Shown here: positions 8,648 through 17,074 of the stretch, piece after piece
How positions within the stretch are numbered: the stretch's first letter is position 1
How the letters are laid out: each line of letters opens with the position of its first letter
Assembly (NCBI GenBank): GCA_964537685.1
Contig: CAZICM010000082.1
Location: 1-35,538, forward strand
Source of the DNA: CAZICM01 sp964537685
Lineage (GTDB): Bacteria; Myxococcota_A; Polyangia; Polyangiales; Polyangiaceae
DNA: 35,538 nucleotides
Direction: 5' to 3'
The notes under the pieces: generated by a model
What the model saw: the letters and a program-made list of their open reading frames with translations, nothing else
Database searches by the model: none
Told to the model about the DNA's origin: nothing
Program-made: the position numbers and the translations under genes

Positions 8648-10555
8648 TTATTCATCGGATTTTAACGGCGCCGTCCCCGGCATCACATCGTGCTCTTTCT
8701 CGAGGTAGCGAAAGATCGTACGGGGATCGACACCCAAATCGCGCGCGGTCTGCGTGCGGTTTCCATTGTTTCTCTCGAGCGCCGCCAGCACATAGCGCCG
8801 CTGAAATTCTTCCTTGGCCTTCTCCAGGGGCAACAAAGGCTCTTTGGGAGCCGCTCCAAAATTTAAATCCTCCGGCGAAAGCAGCGCCTGATCGCAAAGC
8901 ACCAGCGCTCTTTTGATGCTGTTTTCCAATTGCCTGATATTGCCCGGCCAATTGTATTTTTTAATGGACGCCAGGGCCGCCGGACTAAATCCCCTCACGG
9001 GCGACTTCATTTCATCGGCGTATTTGGTCAGAAGCGCCTTCGCAATAATCAGCACATCGTCGCCCCGGTCGCGAAGCGGAGGCAGCCAAATATTCACCAC
9101 ATTCAATCGGTAATACAAATCCTCCCGAAAACGTCCCGCCCTTGTCTCTTCATCGAGATTGCGGTTGGTCGCCGCGACCACGCGAATATCGACCTTTTCG
9201 GGCTTGGAATCGCCCACCCGGTACACCACCCGCTCTTGAAGCGCCCTCAAGAGCTTCACCTGCAAATTCAAGGGCAGCTCGCCGATTTCATCCAAAAACA
9301 GCGTGCCTTTATCCGCCGCTTGAAACTTCCCCGCCCTGCTCGCAATCGCCCCGGTAAAGGCGCCCTTCACATGCCCAAACAGCTCGCTCTCAATCAGGTT
9401 TTCAGGAATGGCGCCGCAGTTAATCGTCACAAACGGCCCGCCCTCCCGGTTGCTCCGCCGGTGAATTTCCTTGGCGATCAGCTCCTTGCCCGTTCCCGTC
9501 TCGCCCGTAATCAGCACGCTGATATCGGTTGCGGCCACTTTTTGAAGCTTGCGGAACACATCCAGCATCGAAGGACAAGACCCGATGATCTCACCAAAAC
9601 GCTTGTCCCGAAGCTCGGCGCTTAATTTTTCTTTATCGGCCCGAAGCGCCGAGAGCAGCATTGCATTCTGCAAAATCAGCGAAGCCTGCGAGGCGAATAC
9701 CGATAAAAGCTCGAGCTGGGTGCGGTCAAACAGATGTTTGATTTGATCGTTGCCGACATACAGCACACCGATCACCTCTCCCTGAGACAGCAAAGGCGCG
9801 CACATCACGCTGGACAGCTTCATCGCAATCACGCTCTCGCTTCGCCCAAAGGTCGTATCCGAAAGCGCATCCGAAACGATAACCGGCCTATTTTGCTCGA
9901 CGACTTGACGCACGATGCTGTCTGAAATCGCACCATGCACATCGGTGATCGCCTCTTTGCGCACATTGCGCGAAGCCCTTACAAAAAGCCTGCGGTCGGC
10001 GATTCCATGCGTCTTCTCCTTTGCGCCCGGACCTCCCTGCGCCGCCTCGGCATCTTCAAACAGCAACAAAAAGCCTTTATCCGCGCTCGTCAGCTCGATC
10101 ACATCATCGAGCATCGCCTCCAGCAGTTCATTCACCGAACCCCGGCCCATCAGCTTTTCGCTGAATGCAAAGAGCTTGCGCACACCCAAAATCCCTGCGG
10201 CAAAGTCTTTGGCTGTGACCGACGGCGCGTCATCGGCATCTTGAGCCCGCGCCGAACGGACGGACTCCGAGAACATCGAAAAGCCAAACTCGGCATCGCC
10301 CAATTTCAGACGATCGCCCTGGGTCAGGCGCACCCGCCGCTTCTTCTTGCCATTGATGGTGATATCGGCGTTTTTATCGATCTCCTCCAGCAAGAAATCC
10401 CGCCCATCGAACACAATCTGGGCATGATGCTCGGCCAAATTCGGGGCTTGCACACAGATATCGTTTCCCTGCGCCTTGCCCATGGTCATGATGGGTTTGT
10501 GAATCGGAAACAGGCGCGGCGGACCCTCTTTTGCAAAGTATTTCAGGGTGGGCAT
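8648..10555 (-). CDS. FHA-GAF-sigma54-interacting transcriptional activator
   Basis: The product is 635 residues. Domains in order are an FHA-like domain (~1-100), a GAF sensor (~125-305), a sigma54 AAA+ domain (~318-555) and a Fis-type HTH (~585-625). The AAA+ domain has Walker A GETGTGKE (351-358), the sigma54-contacting loop GAFTGA (398-403), Walker B GTLFLDE (417-423) and the NWPGNIRQLEN segment. The HTH reads GNRTQTARDLGVDPRTIFRYLE. The protein should therefore open promoters with RpoN in response to a signal. The FHA part departs from consensus: GK replaces the usual GR, and LAEHHA replaces V-S-R-x-H-A. Phosphothreonine binding may be altered or lost. It is the first gene of a tight operon with mutS2. 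The divergent neighbour starts 136 bases away. Confidence 0.95.
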   Translation of the reverse strand: MPTLKYFAKEGPPRLFPIHKPIMTMGKAQGNDICVQAPNLAEHHAQIVFDGRDFLLEEIDKNADITINGKKKRRVRLTQGDRLKLGDAEFGFSMFSESVRSARAQDADDAPSVTAKDFAAGILGVRKLFAFSEKLMGRGSVNELLEAMLDDVIELTSADKGFLLLFEDAEAAQGGPGAKEKTHGIADRRLFVRASRNVRKEAITDVHGAISDSIVRQVVEQNRPVIVSDALSDTTFGRSESVIAMKLSSVMCAPLLSQGEVIGVLYVGNDQIKHLFDRTQLELLSVFASQASLILQNAMLLSALRADKEKLSAELRDKRFGEIIGSCPSMLDVFRKLQKVAATDISVLITGETGTGKELIAKEIHRRSNREGGPFVTINCGAIPENLIESELFGHVKGAFTGAIASRAGKFQAADKGTLFLDEIGELPLNLQVKLLRALQERVVYRVGDSKPEKVDIRVVAATNRNLDEETRAGRFREDLYYRLNVVNIWLPPLRDRGDDVLIIAKALLTKYADEMKSPVRGFSPAALASIKKYNWPGNIRQLENSIKRALVLCDQALLSPEDLNFGAAPKEPLLPLEKAKEEFQRRYVLAALERNNGNRTQTARDLGVDPRTIFRYLEKEHDVMPGTAPLKSDE

Positions 10556-10691
10556 GTTGGGGCGCGCAGCATATCAGAGGGTGATCAAATCCGCAGGAGA
10601 TCGACGCGAGAACAAAATATTGAAGATTGCAGAGCCGGAACAAAACATGCCATCGTACTCCGAAAGAACTTTTTGGAGTTGACTCACAGCC

Positions 10692-11999
10692 ATGACAACT
10701 GAAGTTGCGATTCTCAACAAGCATGCAGTTGCGCTTGCCGCCGACAGTGCCGTCACTGTTCGCTACGGAAAGGGTCAACACCGAGCTGACAAGATTTTCA
10801 CTTCCGCGAACAAAGTGTTTGCGCTTTCCCGGCATCATCCCGTCGGGATCATGATCTACGGAACGGCCGATTTTATGCACGTTCCATGGGAAACAATCAT
10901 CAAGGACTTTCGCCACTCACTCGGACAACAGGCTTGCCGCACACTTAACGACTATGTCGATTTGTTTATCCAATACATTCTGCAACGCGCAGATTACTTT
11001 CCAGAAACCAGCCGCGCCGAATATGTGCATCACAGCATTTCTCATCTGTTTTTAGACTTGGAAGAAACCCTTCGCGAAAGGATTAAGGCTGAATTTAGTG
11101 CTCCCTCCGTATCCGTACGACAGGTGCGTTCCATCGGGCGCCGCGTTCTAAACAGCTTTAGCCACAAATGGATGAACGCTCCTCTCGTACCGGGCATGCA
11201 GCCCAATGCAAAAGACAAACTGCATCAACACGAGCGTGAGATCGGCGAGATTTTTGATCAAGTCTTCGAAGCGTTTCCTTTTTCGCGAGCGCAAAAACAA
11301 CTTGCTATCGCGACGGCTCACGATTTCATGATCCGGTGGATACCGGGACATCTCTCCCCGCACACTTCAGGGATTGTCATTGCTGGTTTCGGAACAGATG
11401 AGCACTATCCCGCCGCGACATCTCTCCATTTCGATGGCATCAGTGACGCTGGATTGCGTTATTTTCGGGAAGAAACCGTCGCGGTGAGCGCTACCCAGGA
11501 TGCGATTATGAGGCCGTTCGCCCAGGGCGATATGGTTGAGTTGTTCTTGAATGGCGTCGATCGTCGATATTTTGACGCAATTACAAGAGATATTGCCCGG
11601 CTGCTCGCCGAGTATCCGCAAACAATACTGGATGCTGTGCCAGGACTTCCCCAACAGACAAAGAAGACCGTATTGCGACGTGTGAAGAAGATCGCACAAG
11701 CAACCTTCAACGACTCAATGAAGGCCCTATTTGAATACGGCGAACATCGGTTTTCTAAGCCTGTGCTCGAGATCGTCGCTATTCTGCCCAAAGACGAACT
11801 GGCATCCATGGCCGAAACGCTTGTCGCACTGACTTCATTCAAACGCCGGATGTCTTGGGAAGCGGAAACCGTGGGCGGCCCAGTTGATGTTGCCGTCATC
11901 TCCAAAGGTGATGGCCTTATTTGGATCAAGAGAAAGCACTATTTTGACCCTCAGCTCAATCAACATTTCTTCACCAAACTTCGCGGAGAAGCTCAATGA
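10692..11999 (+). CDS. Proteasome/HslV-like Ntn hydrolase with large helical insertions
   Basis: The product is 435 residues. Removal of the initiator Met exposes Thr1 in TTEVAILNKHAVALAADS, with Asp17 (AADS) and Lys33 (ADKIF). These are the catalytic residues of proteasome beta subunits and HslV at the same ungapped spacing. Further parallels are YGTADF (compare GGTADAF in HslV), GIVIAGFGTDEHYP near residues 226-239 (compare the proteasome IAGxD..P.LY strand) and GGPVDVAVISKGDGL near 394-408 (compare the last sheet strands). Residues ~80-215 and ~255-385 look like helical insertions, making it about twice the usual size. The predicted activity is N-terminal-threonine peptide or amide hydrolysis, possibly in an oligomer. 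No dedicated AAA+ unfoldase lies beside it. The following gene overlaps by ATGA. The base composition looks more AT-rich than its flanks, suggesting acquisition. Confidence 0.75.
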   Translation: MTTEVAILNKHAVALAADSAVTVRYGKGQHRADKIFTSANKVFALSRHHPVGIMIYGTADFMHVPWETIIKDFRHSLGQQACRTLNDYVDLFIQYILQRADYFPETSRAEYVHHSISHLFLDLEETLRERIKAEFSAPSVSVRQVRSIGRRVLNSFSHKWMNAPLVPGMQPNAKDKLHQHEREIGEIFDQVFEAFPFSRAQKQLAIATAHDFMIRWIPGHLSPHTSGIVIAGFGTDEHYPAATSLHFDGISDAGLRYFREETVAVSATQDAIMRPFAQGDMVELFLNGVDRRYFDAITRDIARLLAEYPQTILDAVPGLPQQTKKTVLRRVKKIAQATFNDSMKALFEYGEHRFSKPVLEIVAILPKDELASMAETLVALTSFKRRMSWEAETVGGPVDVAVISKGDGLIWIKRKHYFDPQLNQHFFTKLRGEAQ

Positions 12000-12193
12000 A
12001 ACGAACAGGCGCAAGCACAAACGAGGCCGTGTATACAAGCTTTGAGGAGCTGGAGAGAAAACTCTTTCCTTTATCAACAGCACGCCGCAACAAGAAGCCC
12101 TCGCAGGACACTGGCTTTGCGGCGGAGTTTCTGCGAAAGCTGCGGGCTGAGCTCCATCTCAATCAGCGTGAAGCCTCAAAAACGAAGCGTTGA
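11996..12193 (+). CDS. Small protein translationally coupled to the Ntn hydrolase
   Basis: The product is 65 residues, highly charged and basic, with no signal peptide. Its ATG overlaps the Ntn hydrolase stop (ATGA, 11996-11999), and GGAGAAG sits just upstream inside the hydrolase gene. Coupled translation is therefore likely. The sequence contains a segment VYTSFEELERKLFPLS followed by a basic helix (AAEFLRKLRAELHL). It could be an assembly factor, adaptor or inhibitor of the hydrolase. That is inferred only from position, as no family is recognised. Its stop lies 12 bases from the stop of the convergent envelope-protein gene. Confidence 0.65.
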   Translation: MKRTGASTNEAVYTSFEELERKLFPLSTARRNKKPSQDTGFAAEFLRKLRAELHLNQREASKTKR

Positions 12194-12205
12194 CCAGCCC
12201 GTCCC

Positions 12206-13240
12206 TCACCACAAATCCCCGGCCACCTGTACCCCCAGCCCGTGATCCAAGGCCATCGGGCTCACACCCAAAACCCTTGCAAATGAAGGCTTTTCCACCA
12301 CCTCTTCATAACCATGGCCGCCCTTCTCCGGGTCTCCGATAAACGCGCCCACGCCCACGCCCAGTGCCGCCGCAACACCCTGAAAAATAAGCCCGCCACG
12401 GGGATCTTTGTCGCTTCCAGCATAAAAAATATACACAGGCAGCGACGCCGCCGTGCCTATCCCAAAGCCCAGCCATAACCATAAAAGCTGGTTCCACGAG
12501 GGCTCCCACACCACAGATGTGCCTATGCCCGCAAGTACACCCGCGTTAAATCCAATCATACCGCCTATGCCTACCGTGTCATTGGCCTGTCCCCATTGGC
12601 CTTCGCTGATGCCGCCCCCTATAAAATTGCCTATCGCCGTTCCCCATACCGCCGACGAAAATACAAATAAATTCGATTGAGGTGTCACTCTTAAATAGCG
12701 CGAGGCCAAATATCCGCCCGCTCCGCCCAATAGGCCGCCTATCACTTCAGAGCGCGCAAACCCCTTGAATGTCCATTCGTTTTCTTTGTCCGCCGTAACG
12801 TATTGAAGCGCCGTAATGCCTAATCCTTCGCCCGCGCCGATGAGCATGCCTACCGAAATGGCCGACGGCATGCCTCGAGGCATGGGCGGACTGTCCGTTA
12901 AAAACACAACCAAAGGCGCCGCCAATCCCAGCACCACCGGCGGAATAAATCGAATGCCCGGGTCTTCAATCTCGGCCTCCGCATCGACCCAAATGCCCGT
13001 GCCCACGCCGTAGGTCGTCGCCGTCACATACAGCATCCCAATCTCAAGCGCGCTCGACTTGGGCTTGGATGAACTGCCCGGCGTGTAGCCGTAATAGGCC
13101 GGCTGAGGCTGGCCGTAATAGTTGTAGTTGTACGTCGTCGGCCCGGGCGGTGCAGGCTGCGGCCACTGCGCAAATGCTTGCGTCGAAGCCAGTGTTATCA
13201 GCGCCGATGAAAATAGCCCTAGCGTTAAGCGTCCTAGCAT
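12206..13240 (-). CDS. Gly-rich envelope protein with signal peptide
   Basis: The product is 344 residues. The ATG at 13240 is chosen because it places a clean signal peptide at the N-terminus (MLGRLTLGLFSSALITLAS..., cleavage after AFA). A longer in-frame start would prepend 35 residues of non-signal sequence. A short Pro/Tyr/Gln-rich stretch (YNYNYYGQPQPAYYGY) follows. Then come several glycine-rich hydrophobic segments, such as VIGGLLGGAGGYLASRYL and GTAIGNFIGGGISEG. These could be membrane helices or the strands of a small outer-membrane barrel. The family was not identified. The likely location is the envelope. It is divergent from the RCC1 lipoprotein gene, with 116 bases between the two starts. 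Confidence 0.8.
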   Translation of the reverse strand: MLGRLTLGLFSSALITLASTQAFAQWPQPAPPGPTTYNYNYYGQPQPAYYGYTPGSSSKPKSSALEIGMLYVTATTYGVGTGIWVDAEAEIEDPGIRFIPPVVLGLAAPLVVFLTDSPPMPRGMPSAISVGMLIGAGEGLGITALQYVTADKENEWTFKGFARSEVIGGLLGGAGGYLASRYLRVTPQSNLFVFSSAVWGTAIGNFIGGGISEGQWGQANDTVGIGGMIGFNAGVLAGIGTSVVWEPSWNQLLWLWLGFGIGTAASLPVYIFYAGSDKDPRGGLIFQGVAAALGVGVGAFIGDPEKGGHGYEEVVEKPSFARVLGVSPMALDHGLGVQVAGDLW

Positions 13241-13356
13241 CGGCGCGATTCTACACCGCATTCGGCGCCCGTTAAGAGCAGAGCAAGAAGTTGATCGGCT
13301 TCCTTCACCATCTACGCCCAACGCGGCGCGTGATATGTGTGCCAAAGCGCTCCGCC

Positions 13357-15060
13357 ATGCCTACATCCCGCCTTTGTTCCACGCTGTTCAGCGCCCTCGC
13401 GCTGTTGTCGATCGCCGGCCTTTCATGCCGGACCCGCTTCGCGCCCGAACATCAGAATCCCAAGAGTTCGCTGTTGCCCTGCGAAAGCGATATGGGCTGC
13501 CCGCCCGCACCCGATAGTTGCACCATCTCCGCCTGCAATGATCGGCGCTGCATGCTGATTAACGCCGCGGCAAATACCATCGTCCCCGATGCCGAGCAGA
13601 AGAAAGGCGACTGCGGGATTTTTGTGTGCGATGGCAGCGGTAACAAAAGCGCGCTGCCCGATGCCCAGGATTTTCCGGACGACGACGAAAACCCTTGCAC
13701 CGATGATGTATGCGACGACGGCAAACCCGCGCATCCTCCGCTCTCGATGGGTGAAGCCTGCTCGACCGCCGAGAACCCTGAAGGCGTGTGCAACGGCGCG
13801 GGCAAATGCGGCGTTTGCCTGCCTGAAAACAAACAATGTTCAGGCCATGCAACGCAAACCTGCAACGCCGACGGCCAATGGGACGAACCTGTTCCTTGCC
13901 CTGAAAGCAGTCCGCTCTGCATTGCGGCGAGCGCTTCTTGTCTCCCGCTCACGCCTCGGCATTTGGCTCAAGGCCATGTGAGCTGCGGCCGATTTACCGA
14001 TGGAACCATGCGCTGCCGAGGCGAAAGCGCAGCGCTGGAATCAAGCTCGCCCGTCAGCACCAAAATCTCCGGCGCCGTTGCCATCGCGCCCGGCGGACTT
14101 CATGTCTGCGCGCTTCTCCGGGACGGACATGTGGCCTGCACAGGCGAAAACACCGACGGCGAACTGGGCACAGGCGATCAAAAAGCGCCTGAAAGCCTGC
14201 CTGTGATTGCGGCAGGCATCGAAAACGCCGAACAAGTGGTTTCAGGCGACGGCTTTTCCTGTGCCCGGATCAAAGGCGGTCAAGTGCAATGCTGGGGCCG
14301 CAACGATCTGGGCCAGCTCGGCATAGGCAGCTTTGGCAAACGCCCTAAAAACGCGGCATCCCGTGAATTTGAATCGGCCGCGCCGGGCGAAGGATCGGGA
14401 TCTCCGCCCGCCATTTTCGATGTGGCAAAAGGTGCGGCTCAAGTCGCTTTTGGCCCCGCTTATGGCTGCGTTCTGCGCTCGGGCAATGTGCTGTGTTTTG
14501 GTGAGCGAAGTTCTGTGATCGCCCCCGATATCGAACCCCCGCCTTCCAAAGGCCCCAAAAAACCCGCCGTCAAAGCGCCCGCCAAAGCGCCGCCTTTCGT
14601 AAAAGATATAAAAGACGCCATTGAAATCGCCGCCGGAGCCACCCATGCCTGTGCAATTCTTTCGAATGGATCTGTCAAATGCTGGGGCGATAATTCCAAT
14701 GGTCAATTGGGCGATGGAAGCACCGTCAATAAAAACGCGCCCATTGAAATAAAATCCCTTCCCCCTGTCAATTCGATTGTATTGGGCGCCGGCCACACCT
14801 GCGCGCTCACCCAAAGCAATACCGTTCAATGCTGGGGCGACGGAAGCCGGGGCCAGCTCGGCGATGGCACATCCGAAAATCGAAATGCGCCCACTGAAAT
14901 CGCCGGAATGATTCATATCCAATCCATTCACGCCGGACGCAGGCACACCTGCATCGGACTCGATAGCAATGCCCTGTATTGCTTTGGAGAAAACGGCTCT
15001 TCCCAGCAGTCCGACGGCTCGGGCGCCGCGCACGACAAACCCAGCAGCATCGCCTGGTAG
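13357..15060 (+). CDS. Cys-rich RCC1-repeat lipoprotein
   Basis: The product is 567 residues. The chosen ATG gives a lipoprotein signal with lipobox GLSC (Cys24). Residues ~30-195 are very cysteine-rich (for example CTDDVCDDGK, GKCGVCLPENKQC), as in many secreted myxobacterial proteins. From ~200 to the end there are about seven RCC1/BLIP-II-like repeats. Each contains H-x-C-A-L, a C-W-G or similar triplet and usually GQLGDG, as in HACAILSNGSVKCWGDN followed by SNGQLGDGS. A seven-bladed propeller is predicted. Repeats 1 and 4 are degraded (MRCRGES, VLCFGERS). A Pro/Lys/Ala-rich insert (~388-412) interrupts the blades after repeat 4. The protein is probably anchored to the outer membrane and exposed for binding. 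Its ligand is unknown. Confidence 0.9.
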   Translation: MPTSRLCSTLFSALALLSIAGLSCRTRFAPEHQNPKSSLLPCESDMGCPPAPDSCTISACNDRRCMLINAAANTIVPDAEQKKGDCGIFVCDGSGNKSALPDAQDFPDDDENPCTDDVCDDGKPAHPPLSMGEACSTAENPEGVCNGAGKCGVCLPENKQCSGHATQTCNADGQWDEPVPCPESSPLCIAASASCLPLTPRHLAQGHVSCGRFTDGTMRCRGESAALESSSPVSTKISGAVAIAPGGLHVCALLRDGHVACTGENTDGELGTGDQKAPESLPVIAAGIENAEQVVSGDGFSCARIKGGQVQCWGRNDLGQLGIGSFGKRPKNAASREFESAAPGEGSGSPPAIFDVAKGAAQVAFGPAYGCVLRSGNVLCFGERSSVIAPDIEPPPSKGPKKPAVKAPAKAPPFVKDIKDAIEIAAGATHACAILSNGSVKCWGDNSNGQLGDGSTVNKNAPIEIKSLPPVNSIVLGAGHTCALTQSNTVQCWGDGSRGQLGDGTSENRNAPTEIAGMIHIQSIHAGRRHTCIGLDSNALYCFGENGSSQQSDGSGAAHDKPSSIAW

Positions 15061-15095
15061 CCCCAACACATAGGCTGCCTGTTAAGCTCCGCTCT

Positions 15096-16274
15096 GTGAA
15101 AGAACGCACGCGCGTATTGATTGCCATGAGCGGAGGCGTGGACTCCTCGGTCGCCGCCGCCCTCCTCTGTGAACAAGGCTATGACGTGGTCGGGGTCACG
15201 CTGCATTTGTGGGACTACCCCGACGATGGAAGCGAAAAAGGCCGCTGCTGCGCGCCCGAGGATCAGCACGATGCCCGCCGTGTCGCCGATGCGCTGAACA
15301 TCCCGCATTTTACCTTCGATCGGCGCGAACTCTTCCGCATGCAGGTCGTCGAGCCTTTTGTAAATGCCTACACCGAAGGCCAAACCCCAAGCCCCTGCGT
15401 GGCCTGCAACCGAACGGTGAAAATGCGTGAACTGCTCGCTCTCGCGCCCCGTTTGGGCGCGTCCTTCGTGGCCACCGGACACTATGCCCGCGTCGTGTGG
15501 GAACACGGAAAAGCCAGGCTCTACAGCGGCATCGACCGCACCAAAGACCAAGCCTATTTCCTTCACATGCTGCGCGGCGACGAACTCGCCCGCATTCTCT
15601 TTCCCTTGGGCGAATCGCTCAAAGAACAAGTGCGCGCCGAAGCGCTCAAGCGAGCCCTCCCAGGCGCGGCCAAAGGCGAAAGCCAAGAACTCTGCTTCGT
15701 GCCCACCGGCCACTACGGCGATTTCGTCAACGAACGGGTCGACCCAACCCGCATCCGCCCAGGCCCGATCGTCGACAGTGAAGGCCGCGAGATCGGCCGG
15801 CACGAAGGTGTGCATGCCTTTACGATTGGCCAGCGCAAAGGGCTTGGCGTCGCGCTTGGAAAACCGGCCTATGTGCTCGATATCGATGCGGCTTCGGCCA
15901 CCGTGCGCGTCGGCGCTCAAGAAGGTCTCTTGGCCACGGGCGCGCTGCTCTCGGGCGAAGGCCATATCCACGATTTTTCGGACGATGTGAGCTTTCCCCT
16001 CGAAGGCGTAAGCGTGCGCGTGAGAGCGAGACACGAAGGCGAAGCGGCTTCCATTGAAAAACGCCCCGATGGCAAGCTTCTTGTGCGCTTTATCACGCCT
16101 GTGCGCGCGGTATCGCCGGGTCAAATGGCCGTCGTGTACCGGGGCGATCGCGTCCTGGGAGGAGCGCTCATCGAACGCCCGCTCTTCTCACCCGACCCAA
16201 AGCTCAGCGAAGACAACGACAACCCCGCCCGGACGGCAGCCCCGGGCCCAGCCCAAGGAAGGGCCTCTCCATGA
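15096..16274 (+). CDS. mnmA: tRNA-specific 2-thiouridylase MnmA
   Basis: The product is 392 residues. MnmA makes 2-thiouridine at the wobble position of tRNA-Lys, Glu and Gln, using ATP to adenylate the base and a persulfide sulfur relay. The N-terminal PP-loop SGGVDSS is at 12-18. The two catalytic cysteines lie in SPCVACN (Cys101) and KGESQELCFVP (Cys200). The segments ATGHYAR and GQRKGLGVALGKP are family hallmarks. A GTG at 15096 is the best start, because further upstream the frame runs inside the RCC1 gene. The C-terminus has a ~25-residue polar Pro/Ala tail beyond the usual end. Its stop overlaps the next ATG (ATGA), so a lipoprotein gene is translationally coupled to it. Confidence 0.97.
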   Translation: MKERTRVLIAMSGGVDSSVAAALLCEQGYDVVGVTLHLWDYPDDGSEKGRCCAPEDQHDARRVADALNIPHFTFDRRELFRMQVVEPFVNAYTEGQTPSPCVACNRTVKMRELLALAPRLGASFVATGHYARVVWEHGKARLYSGIDRTKDQAYFLHMLRGDELARILFPLGESLKEQVRAEALKRALPGAAKGESQELCFVPTGHYGDFVNERVDPTRIRPGPIVDSEGREIGRHEGVHAFTIGQRKGLGVALGKPAYVLDIDAASATVRVGAQEGLLATGALLSGEGHIHDFSDDVSFPLEGVSVRVRARHEGEAASIEKRPDGKLLVRFITPVRAVSPGQMAVVYRGDRVLGGALIERPLFSPDPKLSEDNDNPARTAAPGPAQGRASP

Positions 16275-17074
16275 AGAACGCCCGCAGCCCAAACCCGTGG
16301 CTCATTGCAATTGCCGCCCTCCTCTCCACGGCCTGTTCCGTAGGCCAGGGCGAAGGCGGTGTCGCCAGCGATCGGCTCCTCGCCAAAGACTGCTGGTGCT
16401 CGGGCTACAGTCTAAGCCCCAACTTCTTCGCCGCCGTTCCCTACCGCGACACCGTGCAAATGCGCGTCCAGCGCGGCACCGACCTGACCGAAACCTCCGA
16501 CGGCCTTTCGGTGCTTGTCAACGATGTCAAACGAATACGCGGCGAACGGGGCGGCGACAGCCTGCTGGGCAAACCCGTTGCCGTCACCGTTCCCCAGCAC
16601 ATTGAAATCTTGGGCGGAGAACGAACGTGGGACCCTGGCCTAGGCTGCGCCCCCGTCCCCGAAGCCGACCCCGATGGAGGCCCTGGAAGCGGCATTGTTC
16701 AAAGCGAATGGCCCGAACCCTGCGACACCTCCAAACTGCCTCCCGAACAGCCGGGCGAAGTCATCTACGACGATCCCGACCATCCCCTGGTTCACCTTTC
16801 CCTCTATCTCCAGCAGTCGTGCCACAACCAAAACGTCGTGCTTCAAGCGCTGCGCGGCCGCATCCTCTTCACCTCGCTCTATTCGGCCAATCCCAACGAA
16901 CCGGTCGGCAGCGAACGCTACTCCCAGGCCGTCTTCGATGTCGAAGTGGGCGATCTCAACGACACCCCCCTCGGCATGACGCCCAAAGACATTCCCCCCG
17001 AAAAGCGAAGCAATGTAAAAGGCTGTTTTCAGTTCTATTACGAACGGGGACAACCGGGACAGCCCTTCCCATGA
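16271..17074 (+). CDS. Putative lipoprotein in mnmA operon
   Basis: The product is 267 residues. The signal sequence MKNARSPNPWLIAIAALLSTAC gives a lipobox at STAC (Cys22). The mature part has acidic and Pro-rich stretches (CAPVPEADPDGGPGSG) and a C-terminal region rich in beta-type sequence, with a late cysteine in VKGCFQFYYERG. No known domain was recognised. The gene is locked between mnmA and the acetyltransferase gene by ATGA overlaps at both ends, so all three should be made from one transcript. A functional link with tRNA thiolation is not obvious, and convenience of expression may be the only reason for the arrangement. Confidence 0.85.
   Translation: MKNARSPNPWLIAIAALLSTACSVGQGEGGVASDRLLAKDCWCSGYSLSPNFFAAVPYRDTVQMRVQRGTDLTETSDGLSVLVNDVKRIRGERGGDSLLGKPVAVTVPQHIEILGGERTWDPGLGCAPVPEADPDGGPGSGIVQSEWPEPCDTSKLPPEQPGEVIYDDPDHPLVHLSLYLQQSCHNQNVVLQALRGRILFTSLYSANPNEPVGSERYSQAVFDVEVGDLNDTPLGMTPKDIPPEKRSNVKGCFQFYYERGQPGQPFP

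Noticed and set aside
14242..15069. 275-residue minus-strand open frame opposite the RCC1 gene
   Set aside because: Gly-rich antisense shadow of repeated RCC1 codons.
14928..16124. 398-residue minus-strand open frame opposite mnmA
   Set aside because: Antisense shadow of a GC-rich gene. mnmA on the plus strand has all catalytic motifs.
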